Source: Adiantum capillus-veneris (Eukaryota > Streptophyta > Polypodiopsida > Polypodiales > Pteridaceae). From it: a stretch of 64,000 nucleotides of DNA. The translations under genes were made by a program, and so were the position numbers. Below the pieces are notes generated by a model that saw only the letters and a program-made list of their open reading frames with translations, did not search any database and was not told where the DNA came from. The stretch covers positions 4,676,501-4,740,500 of the forward strand of contig CM043942.1 of the NCBI GenBank assembly GCA_014529385.2, written 5' to 3'. Below, piece after piece: positions 21,259 to 33,949 of this stretch. Numbering within the stretch: position 1 is the stretch's first letter; each line of letters opens with the position of its first letter.

Positions 21259-22804
21259 TCAAAGTGAGGTACTCATACCGAACTGTCTGGCGCCGAGGGA
21301 GATCGCCAACAACATCGGGAATCCTCGAGAGGACTCTTCCCCGGCCCACTCTGAGGTGTGGGTCATGCGATACTTGAACTTCATAAAGGTATACAACGCT
21401 TGCTTCTTTGGGCCGCATCGAAAGCGACACAAAATCATTTGTAGCTCCTTCAATGCTTCAACTATGTCTATGGACGCAGGTCCATCTTCTTCAAGAATCT
21501 CCAAGGCTGAAAATTCATGAAACCACTTCCAACACAAAAACATAAACATACCTATTCCATGTAAGGTGACTGGAAAAAATCTTGTCTTCCTAAAAGACTC
21601 TGCATGCAATGTAGATGAACAAATAGACGGAGTGCCAAACCATTCACCACACACACGCAAACAATGAGATCGAATCTTGTCTTGCTGATCTAAATCAATC
21701 AACTGTGGCAATTCACAACGGAAATGCCCATGCTTGGTGCTCATACTTTCTTGTTCTCTTTCTACAACTGTGTCGTGCCAAGGAAGAGACATGGAATGTG
21801 ACTTTCTTGAATGCATACTTTTGAACTTTTCATGAATAATCCGCATACATCCGTGCCCATTCATGAGTGAAACGTGCTCAACGTACAATATGTCATGCCT
21901 AGGAAAAGGGATCACATAAAGACACTGACTAAAATACAGGAAATGATCACGAATGAAACACTCGAACAATGTGTGCCGACGAATCATTCGAACACATAGT
22001 ACTTCCTGTAAGGGTTCTTTGGACCTAGGCTCGAGAGCCAAGATCGGTTCGTCGTGTTTGATCGAATCTGCCTGGGGGAGGTGCTGTGGACCTCGACTCG
22101 AGAGCCAAGATTGGTTCTTCGTGATTGACCGAATTTGCAATGAGGTTAGCTTCACTAGAGAAAGTATCAACTAACACATCATCCTTGTGGACAATCACAT
22201 CATCTTCATGTAAATCATCATGCTTGTGAGAAATCACATCTTGATCAGGAAAACCATCATGCTCATCATTATCATGCAATTCATCATGCTTGTCATTATC
22301 AACCAAATCATCATGCTTATCATTGTCATTCAAATCATGTGTGTCATGCTTGGGAGAAGAAGTCACGGAGAGAGTCTCCTTCTCCCGATTCTGTTCAAAC
22401 TGCACCTGCACAACAAAAAAGAGTCGCAAGAACTCTTTCATGTGTTGGTCTCTCTTTTCTTTTCTTGCTTTGTTCTCGCGATCCAATTCTGTTGGTCTTT
22501 CTTTGGCTTCCAAGCGTGCTTGCTCGTGCTCACGCTCTATGGCTGCCACTCTTTCTTCGTATTCACGATGTATGGCTACCCTCCTTTCTTCGTAGGTCTT
22601 TCTTTCTGCTTTTCTTTCTTCGTGTTCTAACTTCCTTTCCATAAACAATTGCTTCACCTCCTCCATAGGAGTTAGTGCAATCCTTAGCGTAGATGGGGAA
22701 GGGGTAGGGTCAGGAAAACCTCCTGGTGGGGAAAATTCTTCTTCGCCTCTCTCATGCTCATCACCTCCAAGCGAAGTATCCATTCCGCTTCGAGTGATGA
22801 CCAT
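21259..22804 (-). pseudogene. element C internal frames: coiled-coil, acidic repeat protein
   Basis: Two overlapping frames in different phase. 22025-22804 (259 codons) begins MVITRSGMD, then a Glu/Arg/Lys-rich predicted coiled coil (about residues 50-140, with EERRVAIHREYEERVAAIE), then acidic repeats of DNDKHDDL type (about 155-200). 21259-22170 (303 codons) includes FSALEILEEDGPASIDIVEAL, split as FSALEILEEDG and PASIDIVEAL, near its end. A short segment with EPILALE occurs in both frames, indicating duplication plus frameshift. The position between PBS and PPT suggests a gag-like role. No zinc knuckle or pol domain was seen, and I do not recognise the family. Confidence 0.5.
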
Positions 22805-23267
22805 CCACTAAGATCTTTGGTTCTTAAGTTCACGAGGAACTTGGGTTCTTGTGGGTCTTGGGTTCTTGGGTGTCTTGAGGGTCTTGAGGGTCTCTTGAGG
22901 TTCTGGAGTCTTGAGGTTCTTGAGGTTCTTCTTTCGCTTGCAATCTGTGCTAGAGAAGGATCTTCCCTTCACCCGAGTTCTACTCTTTTTGGCGGGCGCA
23001 CCCCTTGGCGGCCTTGCGCTCACACCCAAGTTGCTTTTTCCCACCTCACGTCGATTGGCCGGCCGCTAAGTGCACGGTCCGCTCTCAATGAGCGAAAAGA
23101 GGAACAAGGGGAGGCTGGACAAGCCCTTCTTTCTTGGGTTTCCTATCACTCTTCAAAAACACGATTAGGAATCGACACGCCCAAGAGAACTTGGGTTACG
23201 TGTGACCGCAACAAGCAAAAAAACATTCTTGTGCTTCTTTCCTTGAGTGATACAAAACACTGCCAAA
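22805..23267 (-). repeat. element C leader with CTTGAGG-type minisatellite
   Basis: Untranslated leader between the PBS and the first frame. 22830-22940 is made of short diverged repeats around GGGTCTTGAGGTTCTTG. The rest has no recognisable feature. Confidence 0.5.
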
Positions 23268-23279
23268 GCTCTGATACCA
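23268..23279 (-). other. primer-binding site of element C
   Basis: Plus strand GCTCTGATACCA, complement of TGGTATCAGAGC, one base from the 5' LTR start at 23281. It fixes minus orientation. Confidence 0.85.
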
Positions 23280-23280
23280 A

Positions 23281-24385
23281 TGTAAGGTGCAGCGGAAGTG
23301 AATGTTGAACTTTTCTCAAGATGAGTGCTCCAAACTGTGCTCAAGGTTCCTTTTACGTAGGGAAGGGAGAGCCTTCCGTTTTTTAATAAGAGAGTGCAAT
23401 GGACACAAACAAAGTGAATGGACATTGTGAGTGAAGGTGGTGAGACTGAGAGATAGAGAGAAGAGAATACGACACCGGGAAGTTGTCAAACCCTCCTCCA
23501 AGGGCCCCACTCTCGATGGCGAGAGTGGTCTACTATTGATTGCACAATCTGGTACAATATGCTGATGCACATCTAAGTAATGCTATGTCGAGGTCGAGGG
23601 TGCCAAGGCTGAATACTGAATGCTGTACAGACGACGGGACGACGACTGTGATGGGCTGAACTGACTCTCCTTCTGCTACTCCTTATGGGCCGTTTTGCTG
23701 TCGCAAACGCCGTCCCTTGCTGGTCCCCAAAACGCTAACTGCTGCAGGTGTAAAACACTGGCTGCTGGTGTCAGAAACGCTGATCTAGGGCTGCTGGAAT
23801 CGCCAATTGCAGGGATGAAAATGCTGGTTCAAGGCCTGCAAATGCTGCTGCAAAATGCAGGCCTGATGGTTGTAATCGCTAATGTCCTAAGCCTGAAAAA
23901 CGCTAGGTTAACTGGGCTGAAAACGCTTGTCTTTAGGGCTGAAAAACGCTGGAGTTCTCTTGAGGGGAAAATGCTAGGGTTCTTAGGGGTCTTGCGTGAG
24001 AAGATGCCTATTGAGCAATGCTCCTGCTGCCTCTTCTGCCAGAAAGTGCTAGCTCTGGTTTCCTTAAATATTTCATAGCAAAATTGCCCTACCTAGTTCC
24101 CAACAAAAAGTCACTTAATAAATAAGCGAAAAATGTCAAAATTAGGGAAAATAGGTTTAATGCAGTGGAAAATTCCCCTGATGGATTCTGATGGTAATGT
24201 TGATGATCATGCTATGTGCAACCAGAGGATATGCATCTACTCTAAGTGTTTGGGCATGCAAGGTCTGCGAACAGACTCACAAAAGTGCTAGATCACTTCG
24301 TATTCTAGACTGACTTGACTGAACTGAACCCTGGTCATGCTGTAGCTTGTCCACGGACGCATAGGGTTGGATGTGACACGTGACA
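23281..24385 (-). repeat. element C 5' LTR (1105 bp)
   Basis: Starts TGTAAGGTGCAGC and ends GTGACACGTGACA on the plus strand. It is uninterrupted and serves as the reference for the split 3' LTR and for the solo LTR near 52240-53437. The middle holds the AAAACGCTG repeats. Confidence 0.88.
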
Positions 24386-24390
24386 TTCTG

Positions 24391-25270
24391 AGAGTTCTAT
24401 GGAGGAGTCATCCTTAGAAAATTCAGGCTCCGACGATCACATGTTTTATGCAAAGAAGAAAACATAGCCAATGAGTATGATTTCCTTGAAGACGAACAAA
24501 ACAACAAAGGAATTTGAAGAGTGTGGACAGTTCGTGAAATTTCATTTTTTTCCGGATTCCGAGATACTCCGAAGGCTTTGGCTTTCATTCAGCAGTTTGA
24601 TATAGCCTTCTCTAGAGGACATTACTCAGAGCACTCCAAGATCAGGAGGGCAACATCATTTTTGAAGGGAAATGCACGAACATCACTGTTCTTCTGAGGA
24701 CAAGAAGCTTCCGACCAAGTGATTGAAGTCCAAATGGCTCTTTATTTCTTTTTGGTTGACCCAGGAGTATGAACGAGATGTGAGAACCGCTTGCAACGAT
24801 CTTCGGATGACCAAGGGTGACACTTTGGACGCATATTGTGAAAGGTTTTGAGATTCTTTTCTACCGACCTCTTCGTTTAAGAAGGCCACTTTCAAAGGAC
24901 AGATTGAGCGGTTTTGCTGCAGACTCCCTACAAAGATCCGAGATTACTACCTTGAGCAAAAATCCGAGTCCATACAACAACTGATGGGGACATGCTAAGC
25001 AGAGATTCTCGATACATTCGGGTAATTTGACCTACCCCACTGATGAAGTTTTGACTCAGAGGACTAGACAGACCTCGACAAATGACAATAGAAAAAAGAA
25101 CTCCCAGAAAAAGAAGGTTGCACGATCCTATTTGACTGTGGAACGGAGAGCCACTATCTCAAAGAGGGGAAGCGTTTTGGTTGCGGGGAACAAGGGCACA
25201 TCTCCGCAAAGTGCCCAAAAAAGGCACAACGAGGACAAACTTAAGAAAGGCTTGAGAGTTCTAGAGCAGC
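24391..25270 (+). pseudogene. Gypsy A2 gag, continuation after element C
   Basis: Resumes the gag reading cut at 11015. The sequence matches 47830-48480 of Gypsy A, with ACATGTT/CTATGCAAAGAAGA, LTQEYERDVRTA and QIERFCCRLPTKIRDYYLEQK (given here as QIERFCCRLP and TKIRDYYLEQK). It ends in a zinc knuckle GKRFGCGEQGHISAKCPKK whose first Cys is replaced by Arg. Several stops. The homology stops near 25270, where minus-strand gag sequence begins, so protease and pol are missing. Confidence 0.8.
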
Positions 25271-25274
25271 AGAA

Positions 25275-26226
25275 GAACGTGGCAGAAAAGAAAACTCCTT
25301 GGTCCTCTTGCTCATCTACTCACTGTCAGAAGAGAACGAGCTCTCCTCCTCCAAACTGCTAGATGGCCTTCGATGCCTTGTAGACTTCTTCAAAAATCTA
25401 CTTTTCTTGCTCTTCTTGCATTTTCTCCGCTTCTTCCGCCTTTTCTCATCCTCTCTGGAACTAGAGAACTTTCTGAAGAAAAACCTAAGTCATCCTTGAA
25501 ACGAGCACGCTTCTTGGATCTACTTGCCACCTCGAAACTCAACTTCCGGCCCAAATATCCATGGAAACCCACCGATTTTCTTTTCTTTCGAGAGGGTTTA
25601 AGCCTTTCAGTATGTGCTTCATCTTCTTTTCAAGAGTTTTGTCTAACTCTTTCTGCGAGTACAGCTTTTGCTTTTCTGCACTCGTCTGTCCTTTCAGCTT
25701 TCTTCCTGACTTGAGGGGAGAATCAATGGCCTCACATCATCAGATCATCTTGAGCGAATCTCAGCCATCGGGTAAATCTTCAGGTGTTTCTAGAATCTTG
25801 GGTCTCTCAAGTACTTCATTGATCTTTTCACACACGTGTTAACCTGTAGTTGATGTTTGTACTTCACTCTGGCAAACTTCCCTTCCGAAAATTTGCCCAA
25901 TTCTTCATTCTTTTCTTCAATTTCCGCGCCGGATTTCAACTTTTCTTTGCTTGCCCACCGAGAGGTGTTATCTCTGTCAGATTATCTGCAAAAACCAATG
26001 TGTACTTTGGGGTTTTTTTATGGCTTATGCCCTTTAAGACAGGGCGATGAAGATAGGAGCGCCCCCGATGCGTGATGGACGAAGGGTGGGAGTGGCTAAT
26101 AAGTCTAGGGTCGGGGCACAAAATAATCTTGACTGCTCTGTCAGATTCTCCTCGAAATCAATGTGTGCTGCTGAAGGGATCGGATCCTCCGTAGAAGAAG
26201 AATCTTTCTGAGCTCTGATACCTTTG
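25275..26226 (-). pseudogene. Gypsy A-family gag fragment, inverted (copy A3)
   Basis: Minus-strand frames include GYLGRKLSFEVASRSKKRARF followed by Ser/Glu-rich sequence, here cited as GYLGRKLSF and SRSKKRARF. This is the counterpart of GYLGCQSTFANARK in Gypsy A. The plus strand at 26214-26224 reads CTCTGATACCT, a damaged PBS complement. From 26227 TGTAATAGGCTTGGACACTC matches the complement of the A LTR end. The LTR is lost within about 70 bp, at the GA tract. It abuts A2 gag in opposite orientation at about 25272. Confidence 0.7.
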
Positions 26227-26296
26227 TAATAGGCTTGGACACTCCAGGCAAGAAATCAATAGTAACACACGAATAGAAACTTCAAAATCATTGAAC

Positions 26297-26299
<3 letters not shown>

Positions 26300-26385
<86 letters not shown>
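26300..26385. repeat. (GA)n tract, 3' tail of LINE I
   Basis: About 86 bp of pure AG repeat. On the minus strand it is a (TC)n tail directly following the LINE 3' UTR. Long frames of Glu-Arg or Ser-Leu through such tracts are not genes. Confidence 0.9.
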
Positions 26386-26388
<3 letters not shown>

Positions 26389-27654
26389 AATTATTGTCCA
26401 CGGAGGTCATATATGACCTATAGGACCAGAACAAAACAGTACAAAGGATTCCGTATGATACATATCAATTAAGGACTGAGGGTCCATCGAGTGGGGGAAA
26501 AAAGATAAGGTGGGATGAACAAAAATCTAAGATGAGGTAGGTGGGGGGGGGGGGGGGGGGGGGGTTGGGTGTTCGAAACTCTTGGATGATGGCTTTGCCT
26601 CCTCGATAAACTGCCCATTTCCTTGGTGTGCGCGCTTCTCTCATCTTTTGGAGTTCGACCTTCTTTTGTTTGAGTTGGGTGGGTGTGAGATCTTCGGCAA
26701 ACCAAATTTTTGTGTCCTTGAGAAGCTTCGATTGCTCAAGGAGCTTGACTCGATCTGCTTTGGTGTTGAAGGTAAGAATTGCATGGTTGGTGCGATGCTC
26801 GTGAGCGAGAGTGGTGATTGTTGCTGGATCCCATTGTATCATGGGGGTTGTTGTTCGGATGCGAGCGAAAGACTTGTAGAACTTGGGGTCCTCCTTTCCT
26901 TGCCAATCGCTCGGGAGCTCGCCAATGCGGACATTGAGAGCAATAACATCTTGTCGTTGTTGTTCGTGTAGCGTAGACGCCACACGAACTTCAACTTTGC
27001 GAAAAATGATATCCTTCACTTGAGTTTTGACCTTCTCTGTGAGGGTGATTTCCGCCTCCGCACTGAGCTTGATTTCCTTTTGTTCCGTCTTTCCCTTGTT
27101 GTAGTCCTCCACTGTGGTGAGGCGAGACTCGATGGATGCAAGTATTTCCTTCAAGGCGTCATTTTCCTTGAGAAGTCTTTCGAGTTCATGTTGAAGCCGG
27201 GCCATGCTGTCCACCTTTGGGGGTGTTGCCATGACGCCGGCAAATGTGGGCTTCTTGCGAGAAGAGGCCTGAGTGGCCATGGTGTGCACTCGATCAAGAA
27301 AGCAAATCACATTAAGTGCTTATACTCAGTTTAATTAAAAGAAACCTCTCTTTGTAGCAGGTCGAGAGACCTGGGCGAGCAGAGGCTGAGACTGGCGAGG
27401 TAGCGGGTGGCCGGGCTTGGGCAGAGGCCGAAACTGGGCTGAGCTTGAGCGGGTGGCCGGGCGAGCAGGGGCCGAAACTGGCGAGCAAGGTCGAAGCTGC
27501 AGAGAGTGAGAGTGCACGCGAGCAGAGTGGGGGCGGGGTTGCTGCTAGAGGTGGGGAGCAGGGCTCTGTGGCCTCCCCTAGGGTTGTCCCCTCACCCAAG
27601 GGAGACCGGAGGCACAGAGGTTCTCACTCGCTGCTAGGGTTCTCGCTCGTTGAG
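26386..27654 (-). mobile_element. LINE I: ORF1-only non-autonomous LINE
   Basis: Minus-strand element with a LINE 3' UTR (plus strand GGTCATATATGACCTATAGGACC, cited as ATGACCTATAGGACC near 26410), a (TC)n tail below it and a GC-rich 5' region at 27290-27650. Between them lies only ORF1. Endonuclease and RT are absent, and the ORF1 C-terminus passes almost directly into the 3' UTR. This resembles the half-LINE layout known for mammalian HAL1 elements. Confidence 0.75.
26465..27280 (-). CDS. LINE I ORF1 protein (coiled coil plus RRM-like domain)
   Basis: The frame is open from MATQASSRKK at 27280. Residues about 25-75 form a heptad-rich coiled coil (LQHELERLLKENDALKEIL). The middle has VKTQVKDIIFRKVEVRV. 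The C-terminal third looks like the RRM-type domain of LINE ORF1 proteins: HAILTFNTKADRVKLLEQSK, then WFAEDLTPTQLKQKKVELQK and KWAVYRGGKAIIQEFR. Such proteins bind element RNA as multimers. A run of 22 G on the plus strand (26543-26564) then encodes poly-Pro and a tail that is probably not original. The frame is uninterrupted over about 255 codons, which is unusual among the decayed elements here. Confidence 0.75.
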   Translation of the reverse strand: MATQASSRKKPTFAGVMATPPKVDSMARLQHELERLLKENDALKEILASIESRLTTVEDYNKGKTEQKEIKLSAEAEITLTEKVKTQVKDIIFRKVEVRVASTLHEQQRQDVIALNVRIGELPSDWQGKEDPKFYKSFARIRTTTPMIQWDPATITTLAHEHRTNHAILTFNTKADRVKLLEQSKLLKDTKIWFAEDLTPTQLKQKKVELQKMREARTPRKWAVYRGGKAIIQEFRTPNPPPPPPPTYLILDFCSSHLIFFPPLDGPSVLN

Positions 27655-27692
27655 ATGATGATGATGATGATAATGATGATGATGATGTATTT
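27655..27692. repeat. (GAT)n tract, 3' tail of LINE J
   Basis: ATGATGATG repeats with one ATA interruption. They directly adjoin a LINE 3' UTR (plus GGCCAAAATGACCCATGGGACC, cited as CCAAAATGACCCATGGGACC at 27709). J therefore ends in (ATC)n instead of (TC)n. Confidence 0.8.
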
Positions 27693-29764
27693 ACGTCCTT
27701 GGGGGGCCAAAATGACCCATGGGACCACAAAAAAATCTACAAGATGCTCCCCTCATGTGTGTAGAGGGGGTAGTGGGCTAGTAGCTTTCTTGTGTGTTAG
27801 TGTTGTGTGATGATCCAATACTTTGGCAAAGTAGATGCCTAAAGCTACTGGGGAGGGGCGTGTCCGAGAGAGAAGCTCCTCAAAGGTGACATCCCCTTGC
27901 AATAGCAGTGGGAAATCAGCACGGATGTGTGCGTATGCTGGGCACTCGATGGTGACATGGGCCTCGCTTTCCACTTTGTTTAAATTGCATTGTGTGCACG
28001 TCCTTCTATTTTCCTTAATATTCAGTCAACCTCCCGTTTCAATCTTGAGCATGTGTGATCGCGTCCGCATCAAAGTAATGGACCGTCTTGCCCGGTGGGA
28101 CATAGGTGTCCTGATATGCATCTGGGTGTCCCCAGTGTTGTAGGTCTCCCAATATCGTGTATTGATGTGTTTGCCGTAGTATTCAAAATTGGACCTGCGT
28201 ACTGTTGTACTCCATCTAGTGTGTAGGGCTTCAAGTATGCTTCTGTCAAAATTCAGCCCATGCTCATGTTCAGTGCCTTCCTCTATATGCATGTCCACAT
28301 GGTCTCCCACATTCCATCTAGAGAACCATTTCCGTATGTCTTCTACGAGACTGGATGTGAGAAATTTACTCTTGTAATTCTTTTACGGTTTACATTCGGC
28401 TTGCCATGCCATGTGGGGTAGACGGCTCTCCGGCATCATCTTAACTTTCATGAGGTATCTGTGTACCCTCTGTAAGGCTTGCATTTCCAAGGGTCTCTTG
28501 CCTGTCTCCAAAAGCATCACTGAGTACGGGGTGGTAGTTTTGATCCCCATGTGTCTACAGAGGAATTTTTTCTGTATCTTTTCAATGTCATTCCAAGTGC
28601 TAGCGGTGATACTCCCCCCCCATACCTCTACACCGTAAAGTATTGCTAGCGGTGATACTCCCCCCCCATACCTCTACACCGTAAAGTATTGTTTGGACCA
28701 TGCATACATCAAATGCCATAGACTTGATTTCCCATCGCTTTGTGACACTTTGCTTGCATATGTTCTCAAATTCATAGTATTTCGCTTGTCCTGCATTAAT
28801 TTTGTTTTGCGCGCAACTTCCCCATGCATGGTTTGAAGGTACATAGATGTCCAAGGACTTGAACCTCTCAACCGCTTGGGGTGTTTGCCCGTCATACGTG
28901 ATGATTGGCTGATTCTCATTTCTACATGTGTGGACTGACATAACCTTTGTTTTGGCTACATTGACTGACAAACCCATTGCATTGCAAAATGCATGTACTG
29001 CGTCCAAAAGTTTCTGTAGAAGGAGGGCCTTGTAGGCAAAGAGAACCACATCATTGGCATATATGAGGAGAAGAAGCGTGAAAGTACCAATGCTAGGGTG
29101 ATCTCCCCCCTCTCCCATAGCCTTGTTAATGAAATCATCAAGCTCATCTATGCATAGTCCGAAAAAGTGTAGGTGACAAAGGGCATCCTTGTTTAACTCC
29201 CATAGTGCTCCTAACTCTTGTGAGAAACCTGTGTTTGTCTTGAGTTTACATCTGACCTCTTGGTAGAGGCGTCCCGCTGCTGCCCTGATATGCATAGGAA
29301 CTCCCAGAGTTTCCATATGTGACCATAGCCCTTGACGGGGTATTGTGTCAAACGCTTTCTTGAAGTCCACAAAACAACAATACAGGGTTTTGCCTTTTAG
29401 CCTGGCTTTATCCATCAAGACCCGGAGTGTGATAAGGTGGTCTATCGTGTTGTGCCGGGCTCTAAATCCTTCTTGTCCAATGGCACGTTTCCCGTTATTT
29501 TCAGCCCATGTGCTAAGATCTTTCTCAATATGCTTCCAAAAAGTTTTGCCATACATGAGCTCACCATGATGGTGCGATAATTGGTGAGCAAATTGCGGTC
29601 ACCTCCTTTAAAGAGCGCTCTCACCCAGTTTTCTTGCCAATCTTGGGGTAAGTATTGGTTGATTGCTTGATTCATCATATGGTGTATCCATTTCTTAGCA
29701 CATGGCCTGACACGCCACGGTGGAGTCGCGACCCCAAAAGCATTGCCCCCAAAGACTTCATTGA
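27693..29764 (-). mobile_element. LINE J, 5'-truncated ORF2 remnant
   Basis: Minus-strand RT and C-terminal region with 3' UTR. In 5' to 3' order: GGDRNLLTNYRTIMVSSCMAKLF near 29585 (cited as NYRTIMVSSCMAKLF), [14 protein letters not shown] near 29360, the RT catalytic block with YAND in place of YADD near 29050, LSVNVAKTKVMSVH and LYGVEVWGG. A finger-like region follows near 27940-28010 (CNLNKVESEAHVTIECPAY). A 46-bp tandem duplication at 28600-28690 and several frameshifts break it. It is a clearly different subfamily from the G/H/L LINEs. The upstream part is cut where Gypsy LTR sequence begins at about 29765. Confidence 0.85.
28600..28692. repeat. 46-bp tandem duplication in LINE J
   Basis: GCTAGCGGTGATACTCC through CACCGTAAAGTATTG occurs twice back to back, with no visible difference. 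This points to a recent slippage or duplication event. Confidence 0.85.
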
Positions 29765-30124
29765 TCATTTCAGAGTACAACTCCTGAGGGACCTCTGCTC
29801 TCAGACTCTGCGTCCAGATACTCTGCAGAGGCCCAAGGGGCTCTTTTATTCTTACAAGGGATGCCCAAAAGCAGAGTCCCAAAAGCAAGCAGGTTCAAAA
29901 GCACTAAGTCCAAAAGCACCTGCAACGCAAATCGCGGAAATCCTGCCACATCAGCATCTGCATGATCTGTCACGTCAGAATGTCAACGCATTTTACGAAA
30001 ACCTCTCCCAGAGCTCAAGCTTTTGGTCTTTAGGGTTTTAGGCCCCACGATCGGTGCTTCATAAGTTCTTCAAGTTAGTCCGTTCAGTTTCTCTTGTCCA
30101 CTCGGCCATTTTTATGCCAGTTGG

Positions 30125-30977
30125 TCATGCCATGTCATCACTTTGTGATAGAATGCCCGAAAGATCATCGCATTGATCTCATACTAGGTAGCTTTCCTCC
30201 TAACCAACCCCCTTACAAGGTAAATCTTGCTCAGCAAGAGGAAATTTTGAAGCAAGTCAACTAACTTTTGGAAAAAGGTCTAGTACGGCCAAGTATTTCG
30301 CCCTACTGCTCTCCAGTTTTATTGGTGCTGAAGAAAGATAGCACATTTCGAATGTGCATAGATTCCTATTTTAATACTGCCAGACTTGAGGAAACCATTC
30401 AAGGTTCACTACGATGCTTCAGGTGATTGCATCGGTGCAATGCTTAACTAAAGAAGCCCATGCAGTGGCTTATAAAAGTAGACGGCTTAAGGATGCATAA
30501 TTGCATGCCTCGATCTACGAGAAGAAACTTATGGCTGTAATTCATGGCTTGTCTACTTGGAAGGATTATCATCTAGGAGCAGACTTTGTGATCAAAACTG
30601 ATGATGAGAGTCTGCGGTATTTCCTCGCACAAAGGAAGTTATATGAGAAGCAGATGAGATGGGCTAATTCCTTGTCCATGTTTCACTTCCAGATCCTTCG
30701 TATGGCTAGGAGTAAGAACGTGGCTGCGGACGCATTGCCTAGACGGCGAAGGGTGAATACAATCACTTCTGTATATCACGAGCAACTGAAATCACTTCCC
30801 GATTTGTATCTGAACGACCCAGACTTCTCCTCCGTTTGGAGCAAGTTACGGAACGGAGAGAATGAATATTCCTATTCAATTTGGGATGGTTACCTCTACC
30901 ACCACCAAGCAATTTGCGTCGTGGTGCCATTGAGGAAGAAAATCATGGATGAAGCACATGCTTCGCCTGTGTATTGA
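30125..30977 (+). pseudogene. A4 pol remnant: RT start, RNase H, integrase start
   Basis: RT N-terminal motifs occur at 30160-30380 in broken frames: [38 protein letters not shown] and [10 protein letters not shown]. The RT palm with YLDD is deleted. RNase H follows: [14 protein letters not shown]-like sequence at about 30405, then an open frame from 30501 (SIYEKKLMAVIHGLSTWKDY, FVIKTDDESLRYFL, ARSKNVAADALPRR). It continues into the linker and integrase start (YLYHHQAICVVVPLRKKIMD), where it ends. Inactive. Confidence 0.85.
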
Positions 30978-31246
30978 AATGAACACGTAGGAGGATCTCC
31001 CAGCTACATGAACCGCCTATGGACACGGGGGCTAGCATCCAAGGACGTAGGCATGATCATGACTCTCATCTAAGATCTGGGGATAGTGATGTGAATGTCA
31101 TGTGAAGGTTGTCTTCGTGCAAGTACTGGACATGTGTTGTCTAGTGTGTCGGTACTAAGAGTTAGTGTCTCATGAACTGGTTTCTGGCTTATGTTGGTTT
31201 TGTAGGTGTAACTGAGGGCGATTACATTTCTTTCAAGAGGGGGGTA

Positions 31247-31573
31247 TGTCACAAAGTGATGATGTGGCATGACCTAAAGAACAGACTTCGGGCAGAGAGG
31301 GGTCAGAGCCCTATTGAAAGATGGAGAAGCTGTACCAACTTGCAAAACCAATCCGAGAAGCCAAAAATGGAAGGACATTCAATTTTATAAGTTGCGCTAA
31401 CTTATGGGGTCTTGTCCGATGGGCCCAAGGGACAAAATTCTAAAAGAAGGGCGTGGAAGGGCGCATAACTTTATCGTGCCATGTCGTCTCTTTCTCTCAG
31501 TTTTGTTTAGTTCTTTCAGTTGCTCTCGTGTGCTATGGTAGATTCCCGACTTGGAGTGTCCAAGTCTGTTACA
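31247..31573 (+). repeat. 3' LTR of A4, shortened
   Basis: Starts TGTCACAAAGTGATGATGTG after a purine tract and ends CCAAGTCTGTTACA. At 327 bp it is shorter than the A LTRs, with the middle deleted. Open sequence right after 31573 is LINE K. Confidence 0.75.
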
Positions 31574-33578
<2,005 letters not shown>

Positions 33579-33949
33579 AAGATTTTTTAACGTCCATAGG
33601 AGGCCGAAATCCGCCTATGAGACAAATCAAAGTACATGGGGTGGGTGTCCTCTGGATATCCTGTGAAGGATGAAAAGGTACAAAGCAAAAATAGCTATCC
33701 TGTGTAAGGACTGAGGGAGGAGGGAGGTGTTACAAGGGTGGGGTTCTAAAAACAGGGGAGAGATGCAATCCTATGTGCTGTGGTATATACAATCACGAAA
33801 GAAGTGCTATCATATCTCTAGCTCCATCCAGTCCCGTAATCAGGGTGTAAGACATGATGCATGGGTGGGTGAGGTGTGAACAATCCCCGTAGGATGGTGG
33901 CTGGATCTGCAAAAGCCCGGATGCGTCTCTCCTCTAGAGATCTGTACTA

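Larger units (their letters stand above)
11016..24385 (-). mobile_element. LTR retrotransposon C (non-autonomous), with nested insertions
   Basis: Minus-strand element of 13.4 kb including nested DNA. The 5' LTR is 23281-24385, the PBS complement 23268-23279, and the internal region 21248-23267 with a purine tract beside 21247. The 3' LTR is 11016-12325 plus about 21019-21247, split by the D/E complex. LTR ends are TG and CA. Flanking 5-bp repeats are TTATG (11011-11015) and TTCTG (24386-24390), one mismatch apart. Removing C restores the gag reading of A2, as judged by comparison with 47800-47830 of Gypsy A. No protease, RT or integrase is present, so movement would have needed enzymes from another element. 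Confidence 0.85.
29765..31573 (+). mobile_element. rearranged Gypsy A-family copy A4
   Basis: About 29775-30020 is A2-type LTR sequence in minus orientation (AAGCATTGCC, CTCAGACTCTGCGTCCAGAT, TTTTATTCTTACAAGGGATG). From about 30125 plus-strand Gypsy pol remnants begin. It closes with a polypurine tract (CAAGAGGGGGG, 31235-31244) and a 3' LTR at 31247-31573 ending TTACA. The opposite orientations of the two LTR parts show a rearrangement. On the right it has split or joined LINE K at 31574. Confidence 0.75.

Noticed and set aside
22220-22644. Plus-strand hydrophobic frames that look like membrane proteins
   Set aside because: They are antisense shadows of the Lys/Glu/Asp-rich coiled-coil and acidic-repeat frame of element C.
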